A model generated the notes under the pieces. It ran no database searches, was not told the origin of the DNA, and saw only the letters and a program-made list of their open reading frames with translations. A stretch of 64,000 nt of DNA, from NCBI GenBank assembly GCA_947683625.1, contig CANTUR010000009.1, positions 943,501-1,007,500 of the forward strand, written 5' to 3'. Origin of the DNA: Mallotus nudiflorus. Taxonomy: Eukaryota; Streptophyta; Magnoliopsida; Malpighiales; Euphorbiaceae. Shown here in pieces: positions 32,069-43,374 of the stretch. The position numbers and the translations under genes were made by a program. The number at the start of each line of letters is the position of its first letter. Position 1 is the stretch's first letter.

Positions 32069-33042
32069 TTCTGCATATATAAAATAGTATTGGAAACCAA
32101 ACATAAACCAAAAAGCAACATAAATAAATACAAAAATACCATAGCAACATGTTTAACACTCTATTCACTAATAACACCATATTGGTTAGAAATAGATATA
32201 AAATCATCCTTTTCAACAACCTATTAAAAAAAAAAAATAGTCACCCAAAAACAAAATACAAAATAAAAAAAATATACATCCCCACTCAAACGACAAATAG
32301 CTTTTATAACATAATCAATAACAATGAAAAGGTTATCAACATCATTAAATACAATTTCTTCACCCTAAAAATAAAACAACATATCAAAAGTAAAATTAGA
32401 AACCAAAAAGATATTAAATTAATATAACAAAAAATGTACACACCAAATTAAAATCCTTCAATCCTTCATCACCATTAATACCATCTTTAATAGAATATCT
32501 TTAGTATTAGAATTAAAACCAACATTCCAAGACAATTTCTTATCACCCTTACAATAAAAACATAAAACAAATTATCAAAAACCAAACAGAAACCAAAACA
32601 ATACAAAAATAATAAAAGAAAACATATCCCAACAAAATCCTTTAACTCATCACCATCACCAACAGTTTCAACAAACTCTTAATCATAAGTACTTTTTTCA
32701 CAACCAACAACATTTCCTAAATCAAAACTAAAAGCACCAAAAGCACATTCACCTTTCCATGCACTTTTAAAATATGATCAAAAACTAAAAATAAACTAAA
32801 AAGCAACAAAATTAAATACATACTACCTAATAAAAAGAAATCCTTCAACTTATCACCACCACCAACATTTTCAACAATCTCTAAATTAGAAGCACCCTTT
32901 TCAAAACTAGCAACATCTCCTAAATTAGAACTATAAGCATTAAAAACACATTCACCTTTCCATGCACTTTTAAAACAAGATCAGAAACTAAAAGTAAACT
33001 AAAAAGCAACAAAAATAAATACATGCCACTTAATAAAAGAAT
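31139..33042 (-). repeat. Tandem array of ~200-bp units with ATT microsatellites
   Basis: A block like AACCAAAAAGCAATAAAAAT recurs near 31,144, 31,307, 31,509, 31,716, 31,911 and 32,109, and in weaker form near 32,583, 32,795 and 33,000. Spacing is mostly 160-210 bases. In the left five units the part between blocks is an ATT microsatellite with the conserved ATCACAATCTCTTATACTTTT. In the right units it is exon-like sequence. On the minus strand the array ends exactly at the acceptor of the RFC3-like exon at 31,138. Long Ile/Tyr-rich frames here come from the microsatellites. Confidence 0.75.
32420..32966 (-). pseudogene. Duplicated exon-like units
   Basis: Two units on the minus strand translate alike. 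One starts at 32,966 (SAWKGECVFNAYSSNLGD, then KGASNLEIVENVGGGDKLKDF). The other starts at 32,763 (SAWKGECAFGAFSFDLGN, then EFVETVGDGDELKDF, with one TAA). A third, weaker one near 32,560-32,420 has KLSWNVGFNSNTKDI and DGINGDEGLKDF with a frame slip. All are preceded by a pyrimidine-rich tract ending AAAAG, like an acceptor. Acidic, low complexity, no known family. They may be amplified exons of the gene that carried the RFC3-like exons. Confidence 0.45.
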
Positions 33043-33114
33043 GTAAATGTGGGGTATCGATTCTTGTACCTCTCGTATGTTAAGCAAGTGCTCTACCATT
33101 TGGGCTACACTCAT
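33043..33114 (-). pseudogene. tRNA-Ala-like pseudogene
   Basis: The minus strand has a good A box (TGTAGCCCAAATGGTAGAGCA), an anticodon arm CTTGC-TTAACAT-ACGAG and a damaged B box (AATCGATACC). The body is that of plant tRNA-Ala, whose loop TTAGCAT (anticodon AGC) here reads TTAACAT, giving AAC. The T stem no longer pairs and the acceptor stem is weak. It is a decayed tRNA gene or the head of a tRNA-derived SINE; no SINE body is recognised. Confidence 0.6.
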
Positions 33115-34080
33115 CTTCATCTTTTATTTTCTAACACATTATTAATTAGGTTATGATATGCTTTGGGATTGGTTCTTTAATTTGAAGTTATAAGACATTA
33201 TTTTGTATTTTACAAACATAATAGACTACTTGAAATCTTAAAAATGTTAAAATTATATTTTTCGTGCTTGAAATATATTGATAAAATTTATTCTATTTTA
33301 TAATCATTAGAAATTTAAATTATGACTTTATTTTCCTTACCCAAAGTTCTATTATCACTTTAGAAATAGTCATGTTGGTTCAATTACAATGAATGTTACA
33401 CCTTTTACACATTAAGAACTTTAATAATCAATTATGTACAGAAAATTTATTGCATGTGAGTTGCTTGTATTTTGGCCATCACATTCTATTTATTCTTATA
33501 ACCCACTTAAGGAATTTATGAAATAAAATCCCAAAAAATATATTGGTTAATGTTTCACTAATAAAAAAAAGAGAAAAAATTAAGGAAAATATTTTTTAAA
33601 AAAAAAAAAGAAAAAAAGAAAGAAAGTAAAAATAGAAATAGAAATAAAAAGTGAGAAAAAATAAAATAAAAATTTATAAAAATGAGGAAAAGGAAAAAGA
33701 AAGAGAAAATAAAAATAAAAAAAATAAAACAAAAACAAGGGAAGGAGAAAAATATAAGAAAAAAGGATAAAATAAAAATTTATGAAAAGAGTCAAAAAAT
33801 AAGGAAATGAAAAAGGAATAAAAAAGCTAAGAAATTAATAAAAAAAATAAAAGAAAAAGGTATAGAAATAAAAGAGAAACAATAAAAAAAACATGGGTGC
33901 ATTTTTGAAAATACAAAAGACACTCTTGTAATTATGACAGGGTAGATTTGTAAAAAAATAAAAAAAAATTGAGTTATTTTTGTTGACAACATTTAAAAAT
34001 GGGGTATTTTTGTAAATGTTTCAAGTTAAAATGCCAAAATAAAATAATAAAGCCCAGTTTATGAGAAGCTTGGTGAGTAA
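33115..34080. other. AT-rich spacer with long purine tract
   Basis: No gene. From about 33,558 to 33,890 the plus strand is nearly all A and G (GAAA, GAAAA and AAAAG words) with few pyrimidines. The rest is AT-rich. The right end (about 33,900-34,080) may already belong to the gypsy LTR that follows, but its edge could not be fixed. Confidence 0.5.
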
Positions 34081-34605
34081 GGAGCTTAGGGAAGCTTTCG
34101 GAGATGACCATTGGTATTCAGCTTAGAGAAAAAGGCATCGTTGGAGTTACGTGAGTTTATTTTTCCCAAAATAAAAAACTCTTGAGCTGTAAAATTTATT
34201 TGGGGAAATAAATTCTACAAATATAAAAGGGCACTGAATGATTAGCAAAGGCATCTACAATCATCATTATCAATTATAGCCAATTATTCAAGTTCAGTAT
34301 CAATCTCTCAAATCAACAATGTTATCATTAGTAAATCTCTTTCTTTTAGCATAGAATTCCTATTACAGTAAAAATTTTCTTGTTACTACTAAAGCAAAAT
34401 TGCCTTTCAAGTTTACATTTTGTTAATACAATTTGTTTCCATTATTCTAAAGCTTAAATTATTATTAAGTTTATTTTATTTTTTTGAAATCCAAACAAAT
34501 TATGGTAAAGGCATTTGAAATTCACATTCCTTCAGTATACTTTGAGGATTCAACTCCTTTGGCACGCTCAAATTAGTCTAGAATAAAAAAAATAACCAAT
34601 AATCT

Positions 34606-34625
34606 TTTGGCACGCTTGGTGAGAC
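34606..34625 (+). promoter_or_regulatory. Primer-binding-site-like sequence
   Basis: TTGGCACGCTTGGTGAGACT, 14 bases before the gag ATG, resembles the TTTGGCACGCCCGGTGGGAC string found after the 5' LTR of several plant gypsy elements. An incomplete second copy (TTTGGCACGCTC) is at 34,558. Confidence 0.5.
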
Positions 34626-34638
34626 TTGTTTCAATAAG

Positions 34639-35304
34639 ATGCCAAAACTTAGAAATGGAAAAAGGATTTCTAAAGTTGGAGATTCATCCAATAAAACACC
34701 TAAAGAAGTAGGTTATGAACACTCAGAAGGCAATCTAGTGCCTCATGGCCAAAACAAAGATAAGGCACTCACTAACCAAACAAGTCAGAATTTGAAAGTT
34801 GTTGATGTTGTTATTAAAAGTACCAATTCTCAAGCTTTTGTTGTAGAAAGAATGAAGGCTCTACAGAATGCAGTGCCTCATATGATTAATTTTCTACATC
34901 AAGCTAATAATTCTATCAGCACTAATACTAAAAATTTTGAGAAAATGTTGAAGAATCTTGTGCAAGCATTTTCCAGAATGAATGAGCAAGCATTCAAAAG
35001 GGATATTGTATCCAAACTAATGTTGGCACAAGAGGAATCTGGTAATTTTGTAAAAATTGCTCTAGGAGTTCAATTAGTCACTGATGAAAGGAATATTCCT
35101 CCACATCAGAGGGATGAAGTGGGGCCTAATAATAAAATACCTACTTCTAGCAGTCCTAGTGGCCAAAATGGTAATAACATGAATAATAACAAGCCTAACC
35201 AATATTTTTTGGCAGGACTAACCCAACCTTGTGGCCAACAATGTATGAACATGAAGAAGAGACATAGGGGCAATTTTTTCCAGGGTTACATTCCAAATCC
35301 CTAG
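34639..35304 (+). pseudogene. Gypsy gag, N-terminal part
   Basis: ATG at 34,639 shortly after the primer site; 221 codons open to a TAG at 35,302. The start MPKLRNGKRI is followed by polar, Asn/Gln-rich sequence with a helical middle (ERMKALQNAVPHMINFLHQA). This is usual for the poorly conserved N-terminal part of plant gypsy gag. The terminating TAG lies in a Pro/Tyr-rich stretch that continues in frame (AYMPYP), so it is a lesion and not the true end. Confidence 0.6.
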
Positions 35305-36990
35305 GCTTATATGCCATATCCCTAAGCCCTTATAATAGGAGTTGATTTGGATATTGTATGGGAAATAGTTCAAGAGCTAGCCTGTGCCAAATTGGTCATC
35401 CAGTATTTCACAAGCCATACTTGGACATGATCGATAGGGATAATCCTTATCCCAGGGGATATCGAGTTCTTGAGTTCTCCTTATTTTAGGGTAAGACAAA
35501 TAGTCAACACTAGAGCGCATTGCACATTTCATAATTCAATGCGAAGAGCTTATAAACTATGAGAATTTTTCTAATTTAAAATTAAGATTGTTTCCTAATA
35601 GTTTGACAAGGACTGCCTTCACTTGGTACATGACATTGCCCAAAATTTCTATTCTCACCTAACAGGAGATGGAAAGACAATTCCATACCCAATTCTTTAG
35701 GGCATAGCCAGAAGTTTGCATAGCTGAATTATCTAAGGTAACTCAAAAAGTTAGAGAGAGTGTTGACCTGTTCATTATAAGGTTCAAAAGGATGAGGAAT
35801 AGATGGAAGATTTTATTACCTAAGAGTGAATACATCAAGATAGCACAAAGAGGGCTTGACATTAAACTAAGGAAGAAATTTTAAGGCATGGAGTTTCTGG
35901 ATTTTTATGAATTAACTATCGAAGTGAGTGAATATAAAGAGTTGCTCAAAAAAGAGAATCAAAGGAGGAAGGCTTTGAGCAACTCTTCTATAAACATATA
36001 TTTCTAAGAAGTATCCAATGCTAAAATTATTGTTGCAGACCTGACAAGCATTGGATCCTGTGTTTGTCCATTGTTGGGAAAGAAAACCCTAGAAAATTGG
36101 AAGAAGCCCCAAGGTTTCAATCCTTAAGTGCAATATACATTTGAATTTTCAAAAATGGAGCAAATCTTTGATTTTCTCCTTAAGGAGAAATTCATCAAAT
36201 TGCCTCCTAACCATAAAATGCCCACAGCAAAAGGACAAAAGGGAAGACACTATTGTAAGTACCATAACTCTTACAATCATTCTACTAACACTTGTTTGGT
36301 GTTCAAGAATGTGGTATAGGATATAATCAATAAGGGTGTGTTAAAGTTCCTAGAAAAGAAAGACACAATGTTGATAGAGTAAGACCCATTCCCACCTATA
36401 ACCACAGTCAATACTATTAATGCTGACCTTAGAGCTTTACTGGATATGGAAAAAAAAAAGCTTAAAAAAAGGGAAAAGAATTAGGATACCCTTGGCCAAC
36501 CCTCAAGGAATTTTAATTACAAGGTGAAATATTCAAGACCTCCTTCAATAAATATTCCCATAAAGTCCTAATTCCTTCCAAATGGGAAAATCAACCAAAA
36601 AGAGGAAATTAAGTGCCCACACCAAAGACACACCACTAAAAGTACCACTACAATTGGAGGTAACCAAACAAATCTAGAAATTATTAAAGATATGTTTTGA
36701 ATTAGAATTCATAAAAAAAGGTAAGAAAAGTATCCAATTTAGAAAATAAAATATTTTCATAATCCTGAGTTCTCTAAGAATGTTTGCAAGTACAAGCCTA
36801 AAGAATAAGGTGTGACTATACCAAGGTTTAACAGGAAGCAACCTAGATTTTTTATTCCACCACTTGTGGAACTAAACAGACATTGGCACCATATGGAGCA
36901 TAGGAAGTTCCTGCAGTAATTAACTCGTACCTAAAAAAGAAGGCTTTAAAGGTAACATGTTGCTGAAAGGAGAGAAAAAAATTCACAAAT
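35305..36990 (+). pseudogene. Gypsy gag core and zinc knuckle (broken)
   Basis: 35,590-36,000 contains the retrotransposon gag core in shifted frames (TRTAFTWYMTLP, ESVDLFIIRFKRMRNRW). At 36,240-36,310 HYCKYHNSYNHSTNTCLVFK is the modified zinc knuckle seen in Tat-type gag. At least eight stops and slips lie between. A basic, Lys-rich tail follows to about 36,990. Confidence 0.65.
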
Positions 36991-37417
36991 GCAAGATCAA
37001 TTAATGCAACAAGTAGAAGCTAACAACAAATCCAAGTTTAGGAGAAAAGCCATAGAGGATCCCAACTCTAGCAAAGAGGAGTCTGTAAGGAGCTCAAATT
37101 CTCAGGAGGTAGACTTTGAAGGAAGCATGGAACTTAATGAAGATATGGAAATTGATGCCTTTAAAGTGGAAGGTGAGCTCTTTACTTTTTAGGTGTGCTA
37201 CTATTTTTGTCATGCTACCTCAAGAATTTATGATGTAAAAAGTTAAGAAGAATGAACTCCATGATACTTAAGGGCAACTTCATCAAAGGACGTAGTAGAA
37301 CATTTAAGTGGAGTAATGATTTAGGCCAATAGGCCTGATCAACCCAAAAGGGTTATTCTTAAAAAGCCTTTTTAAGAAATGACTAACTATATAAAGCCTT
37401 TGTAAATCAAGGCTCAC

Positions 37418-37609
37418 TTGAATAGCAAGCCTTTTTCCAGGATACTTGTGGATAATGGGTCAGCTATAAACATAATTTTTCTTAGACTTTTAAATTCTCT
37501 TAATAAAAGTGAGGAAGATTTTATTTCTATTGATATTACTGTCTCAACTTTTATAGGAGAAATCACTAGAGTTACTGAAGTGGGTCAAATTGTATACCCT
37601 AGTCTCTAG
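37418..37609 (+). pseudogene. Gypsy aspartic protease remnant
   Basis: FSRILVDNGSAINIIFLRLL keeps the catalytic Asp in the D-N-G-S form usual for this lineage, followed by STFIGEITRVTEVGQI. It ends 23 bases before the Athila insertion. A Glu/Ser-rich linker frame (36,989-37,192) lies between it and gag. Confidence 0.65.
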
Positions 37610-38596
37610 GACTTAGCATAGAGCAAGTAGGGTGTTGAACACTCAGGAATTTAACTTTGTATTAACTGAATAGATACTTAAATGAATAGGCAAAGTAATA
37701 TCAGGATAGTAATAGATAATGAAATAAATAAAAAGAATCTAACTTACTTACTAATTACTAGAAATTCTTGTAAGAAATTATAATAGAATATATGCATAAG
37801 AGAATTTACAATTCAGAATTAATAAGAACTTTAAACATAATTATTATATAATATATTGATTGGAAATTAGTTTATAATCTTCAAAAGAAATTCTCATTGT
37901 TAATTAAAGGTATTTCCTCTTAATATCCACATTCATTCTCATGGAAATGCAGAGGTAAAAGAAAATCAATAAATACATTATATTAATTTTTTTTATTCCC
38001 TTAAGATGAATTCCTTATCCTTAAGTGATATTTAATTCTTAAGTAATTTCAATTATTTATCCACCAAATTACTCCATTTCTTATTGTAAATAGTTTGATT
38101 AACAAGTTATAATTAATGATTGAGCAAACATAACATAATTTGCACTAATAGAAATATAATTCTTATTTAATTCTTCATTGTAATTCTCATACAAAGACTT
38201 AGCCAAAATACATGATAAAGAAACAACAAGAGAAAACTAAACATAATACAGAAAGATGAATAAAGAAGCAATTGAGTGAATAAAACCCTTTACTTTGTCT
38301 TCTAGAATTACTTGATTTAGAATAATCCTCTCTTGCTTCTTGACCTTGTCTTCTTCAAATTAGTCTTTAAAACTAGAACTTCTTTTTCAATGATTTCTAA
38401 ACTAAAAATTAGTAATAATACTTGTTCATTTTTTAAAAACAGAGCCAAACACACATATTTATAGGTTTCTAAAGGCTGCAATTTTTATCCCTTTGAAAGG
38501 ATGCAAGAATGAAGGGGTATATTGAAATGGTGTATTGGTGCCGACTCATCCCCATGTGACGACTCATCACCAATTGTCTCTATTATGAGTCAGCAC

Positions 38597-40692
38597 TGTA
38601 GACACCCAAATTTACGATAATGAGTTATAGATGCAACAAAAGATTCCAATGATGAAAATGTCATGAATAGGTCTTTAATACTTAAACTTTCAAACTTCAG
38701 GGGTCTAATTACATTTTTCAAAGATAGAATTTAATGTTTTCATGGACTAACTTATAATACTTTTTAAGGATCTAATTGCAAAACTTAAATTCTTTCAAGG
38801 ACCTTTTTGTAATTAAAAGTTAAAAAAAGTGGTTGAAATTACATTAATTTCGATCGAAATTAAACCTCTTCCACCCGGGTTCTCAAATTTTCTAGAAAAA
38901 AAATCTTTTTATTGAGTCCTAATTGGTTTGAAGTTCTCCTAAAATTATTTTGATAATGTTTTTAATGAAATAGAAGTCTTTTAGGAATCAATTTATAACT
39001 AGGGTTTGAAGACGTCTCACTATATAAGGAGTGCTCCTAAAAGAAGGGAGGGAAAAAAAAGAAAAAAGGGCATAAAAGAGCAGAGCAAAAAAAAAGAGAA
39101 AAAAAGAAAAGGGAAGAGGAAGGAACGAAAAAGAAAAGGAAAAAAGAAAAGAAAAAAAAAAGGAGGGCAAGAAAAGAGAGAAAAAAAAACATCTTATTCT
39201 TTACAAATTCTTTTGCTTAAATAAAGATCTTTGGATAATTTTTTAAGAACAATATTTGAAGTCTTATCAAGAATAGCGATTCTATAAAATCTGAGGAGCA
39301 CTCCATTAAAATCATCCATAAGCATCATTTTCTCCTTATCTTATTTTATTTATTTATTTCTTTTTTATTTTTTATTTTATTTTATTATTGTTATAATTTA
39401 TTCCCTAATCATATTTTTTGTTCTTTTTATGGCGATTATGAAGGAAAATACATGATGATCATACTTGGAGAATCAAATCCATACGAGATCTATGGAATTT
39501 CATGGATAAGACCTTATAGAGATATAGTTTCTAGTTTTTTTATTATTTTTTATTTATTACTTTATTTTATTTATGTTTTTAGGGCTGTATTAATTATTTT
39601 TTTATTATTTTCAATAGATTATTGTAATAGCCCCAATAGTGAGAATAGTGGAATTATGTGTGTGGCTGTTTGTTTATTTTAATTAATTGGTTAGTAAAAT
39701 TAAGGTTTTAATTGGGTAATTAATTAACATTACTGGAGGAAGTAGATTAATTTAGGGTTTCATGTTAATGAAAATTAGGGTTTTAAAAGGAATTAATTTA
39801 ATTAGTTGTTTGATCTTTAATTTAATTGTTTGATATGTTTCATTTGTTTTTAGGCTTGTTTATTTATTTTTATATGTTTTGGGCCTTAAACCCATATTAG
39901 ATTTTAATCCACTTAAATAAATTTAGGTTTTTTAAGTTTAATTAATTAAAATGCATATTATGCCCATAATTAATTAGAAATAAGGATAGAGATAACTTAG
40001 GCCCATTTAGTAAATTAAACATAGACCCACTTAATTTAATTTAATTAATTTAGACTTAGCCCACTTAATTTAAGCATTTTTCATAATTCATAGATTTAGG
40101 ATCACCTTAGAATTAAAATATGTAGAATTAGACCCACTAATTTAAATATCTCCATAATTTATAGATTTATGCCTATTTTTAGAATTAAAATAAATAGACT
40201 TAGGTTCATTTAATTAAAATTAAAAGGAATTAGCCTTTAACTCACTTGTAAATTAAAATATGTAGATTTAATTTATTTAATTAAAATTAATGTAGATTAT
40301 ACTAACTTAGGGATTATGTGTTTGAATAAATACATTATTTACTTGTATTTTCATGACTAGTTTGCCTTAGAGTTAATTGCTAGAATAAGGGTTTGTATGA
40401 AATTGCATGTAAATAGAAGATAATATAGTAATTCATCGAGTAATTCTAAATGAGCACAAGACTGAAAGAAGTTGGTATTCTGTACCCAGAATCTCCTGGT
40501 TGTGGTGCTAGCTTTCTTTTAGAGAATCGAGTATCACCTTTTTGTTTTGTCCCAGTTATTACCCTGAGTGGCGACTCCTCATCTCCATGTCATGTCTTTG
40601 TGATAGTAGTTAGTGTGTTCTCTAGAGCCCTGAGCTCAAACAGTGTCGTGGTTACTAAAATCTTGGACACGCGCTAAACCCTATCGTCTATA
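38597..40692 (+). repeat. Solo LTR 'A' with target-site duplication
   Basis: It starts TGTAGA and ends TCTATA (one change from a perfect TGTAGA/TCTACA inverted end). It is flanked by AGCAC at 38,592-38,596 and again at 40,693-40,697. No internal element sequence is present. It matches LTRs B (47,846) and C (50,362) along its length. A solo LTR arises when the two LTRs of an inserted element recombine. Frames inside (Lys-rich 39,006-39,224) come from a purine tract. Confidence 0.9.
39021..39030 (+). promoter_or_regulatory. TATA box of solo LTR A
   Basis: TATATAAGGA, preceded by CTCAC and followed by a long GA-rich leader tract. The same context is found in LTR B and LTR C. Confidence 0.55.
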
Positions 40693-41055
40693 AGCACCAA
40701 GTGATAAGTCAACAATCTTCAAGGCTCGGCATATCAATCTTCTATGACGAGTCAACACCAAGTGGCCACTCGTTACCAATACTTTCTATCATGACTCGTT
40801 CCCATGGTGACAACTCATCAATCTTTAGTAAATCCCAACTTGACTTTACAAGCTTCATACTTCATTCTAAACAATCCCAAGTCCTTTCCATGCACAATTT
40901 AATCCCAAAAACATGTATAAAACACACAATCAACCATAAGAACAAAAGAAATAAAGATAACACTTGCATAACCAAATAAACACATAAATATAGCAAAAAC
41001 CAATGAAATTAAAACTAAATTGCCCTAAAGAACTATGCATATTTGCATTATATCA

Positions 41056-42425
41056 AACTTTCCCACACTTAGACCTTGCTTTCCCTCAAGCAAGAAAAGA
41101 TCCTTGTGGAAAAGTAAATAAAAATTTTCATCTTCTATAAATAAATGTAGTCACCTTATCAAGTTATTTTAATCATAAAAGAAGTTAGAACATGATTATT
41201 CAATAATTAAACTTTTAATGCTCAATAATGATAAAACAAACATGTTTCATAGCGTAAGTAATAAGTTTACCAATTTATCTTAATTTACTAAGAATAAAAT
41301 CAAGGATGTAAAGTCAAAGTTCTAACTAAGCTACTTAACCAAAATAGTCATTCTTTAAACGTAGGATTCTAGAACCAAAAGCAAGCCTTGAGACAATGTT
41401 AAGCACATATAACAACTCACTTTTCTCATGGAATTTTTAGACATTTTTGTTCATAGACATATAAATATATCTTTTGGATGTATTCTTTCCAAATGAATGC
41501 AACTAAGGAGCATACTCAATTGGACACAACTTACTTGAAATACATCTACTTGTTATATTACACTTCTCTTTCTGAATGATTGTAACTAAGGAGCATACTT
41601 AATTACACACAACTTACTCAAGAAGCATCACTTCATAAGCATTATTTTACTTTACTTTTTTTTAGCAAAGTCATCATCCATTATCAAAAAGAAAGTTTCA
41701 TTTGTATTATGGCTATAGTTTCCCTAAGGCTACTCAAATCGTTTAGAAAACCTAAGCTTAAATCTTTACCACTTCAACCATAAGCATAATTAGTAAGTTG
41801 ACTAAAGCATTCTTTAGATCTTAGAAATAATAAAAAGATAAACTTATAACTTATACTAAATGAAATTTTAAACTTCTATCAATTGAGCATTAAAAACTAA
41901 TCATCCACATAACATAAAACTTAACCTCAATCAAAATCAAAAATACTAATAAGATAACTACTTATTTAAATAAAAAAGAAGAATGAAATATATAATAATG
42001 CAAATTAGCAAAATATATCATAAATATAAACATAAAACACACAATATCCTAAATATATACTAAAGATGTACTAATAATATACTACTAATATCCCTTCCCC
42101 CATACTTAAAATGACACATTGTCCTTAATATGATAAAACCAAAAGTAAGGAAAGGAAAGAAATACTCCCCTAGTCATCTATAGGGTAGGAGGTGGAGACT
42201 TGATTTAATATCTTGAGTAAGCAAAAAATTGATTCAATTTGTACTCCATCTTTCATTATCGATGAGCAAGTTATTGGTTGTCAAAATCCATCTCATTGAG
42301 TTAATGCTGCATAGCAATCTACATATTTAGAATTTAATTCTAGATTGGAGGTTGCGCACTTGAACATCCATCGACATCACCTTATATGGGATATGTTAGG
42401 AGAGGAACATCACCAAATGGTGTAT
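41056..42425 (-). other. Athila 3' untranslated region
   Basis: Gene-free stretch on the minus strand between the extra ORF and the LTR. It starts after GTATGGGGGAAGGGA (about 42,092-42,106), a first polypurine tract, and ends at the second one. It contains a tandem near-repeat (TAACTAAGGAGCATACT at about 41,503 and 41,583). A 5'-end trace of an ORF seen at 42,469-42,723 lies just outside. Confidence 0.6.
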
Positions 42426-42429
42426 ATTG

Positions 42430-43374
42430 GGGTAATTCCTCCTCTAGATCACTCTCCTTCGTTGCCTTTTATCGAGGTTCCTCAACCGGTGGTGGTCTCT
42501 CAATACCTCTCCAATAAGAATGGGAACGGGTAGGAATCAAATAGAATGCAACATCCACCACTTCACCTTTTATAAAAGCTTGCTTTGTAAAATAAAAAAA
42601 CTTAACAAATTGAGTGTAGTTAGCAAGGTTAAGATTTAAAGCCTTTGCAACAATAGTAATCATATGTCCATGAGTTAAAGGTGCATATATACATGAAGCA
42701 CAAGTCAATAATTGGTTAAACATCTAATAAGTCCAAGAGATTATTTCTTATTATAAATGCACCATATTAAGAATAACTCTTGTGCAAAAATGCAATTGAA
42801 CTTAGTTTTATGGAAAATGACACATGCAAGTACTTTATGTAACAACTAATATTTTAAATCCTTGATAAACATAGCCTTGCCTTTCCAAGAATTAAATGGT
42901 GTTTGCAAACTAATTAGAAATGTCCAAAACTCATGCAATCTAAAAGAAGATAGGGGATCTCATAACCCATCCTTTTTAAGGCCAAAGACACATTGCATGA
43001 AAGTTTAAGTTAATGTTTCTTTCCTTGCATGCGAAATTCTAGAATTTATGAGTTTTTAGCATTAACATCCAAAGTAGTATAAAATTCAGTAGTTCATTCC
43101 ACATTGGTATCTTCATGCATAGAACAAACTTGTCAAGGCCACATTGTGTCAAGAATTGATTGAAAGATTCAAGCATACCCACTTCATTTAGAAGAGAGTT
43201 AGGGATATCCTTATAACCCGTTATTTCCCTAAACTTGATGGTTGTAAACTTGGCACCTTCTTTATGGGAAAGGATTGGAAACTTAGCCTTGTATGTTTGT
43301 GAAAGGTTTTCTTCTTCCTCTTTTTGTTCCTCTTCAATGTTTGGAAGATGAACCTCTTGTCTTACCCATTTCAA
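42430..43374 (-). pseudogene. Athila extra ORF (ATHILA ORF-1 type), broken
   Basis: The minus-strand frame 43,374-43,039 has an acidic start (NIEEEQKEEEENLSQ) and then KFREITGYKDIPNSLLNEVG and LESFNQFLTQCGLDKF. This is the pattern of the ATHILA ORF-1 family found downstream of pol. A second piece at 42,723-42,469 (MFNQLLTCASCIYAP, HMITIVAKALNLNL) continues it after breaks. Its function in Athila is unknown; it has been compared to env because of its place. Confidence 0.6.

Larger units (their letters stand above)
34081..37632 (+). mobile_element. Ty3/gypsy (Tat-like) gag-protease remnant
   Basis: A promoter-like LTR part with TATAAAAG (about 34,219) is followed by a primer-site-like string, a gag frame, a zinc knuckle and an aspartic protease. 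It then ends abruptly at 37,633, where an Athila LTR begins (TGTTGAACAC). RT and later domains are not in the window on this strand. Clade is a guess from the primer-site type and protease wording (LVDNGSAINI). Confidence 0.65.
37633..41055 (-). repeat. Athila 3' LTR, split by a solo LTR
   Basis: The minus-strand start TGATATAATGC (41,055) follows TAAGTGTGGGAAAGT, the usual purine-rich end of Athila elements. The minus-strand end is GTTCAACA at 37,633. Without the 2,096-base insert and one target copy it is about 1.32 kb. It contains several TGAGTCA/TGACTCA-like words on both sides of the insert (38,545-38,596; 40,698-40,830). Confidence 0.7.

Noticed and set aside
31139..33042. CRISPR-like array
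   Set aside because: Repeats are long, diverged, AT-rich and eukaryotic in context; spacers are microsatellites or related sequence.
39006..39224. Lys/Arg-rich frame in solo LTR A
   Set aside because: GA-rich leader tract of the LTR; the same tract in LTR C gives other frames.
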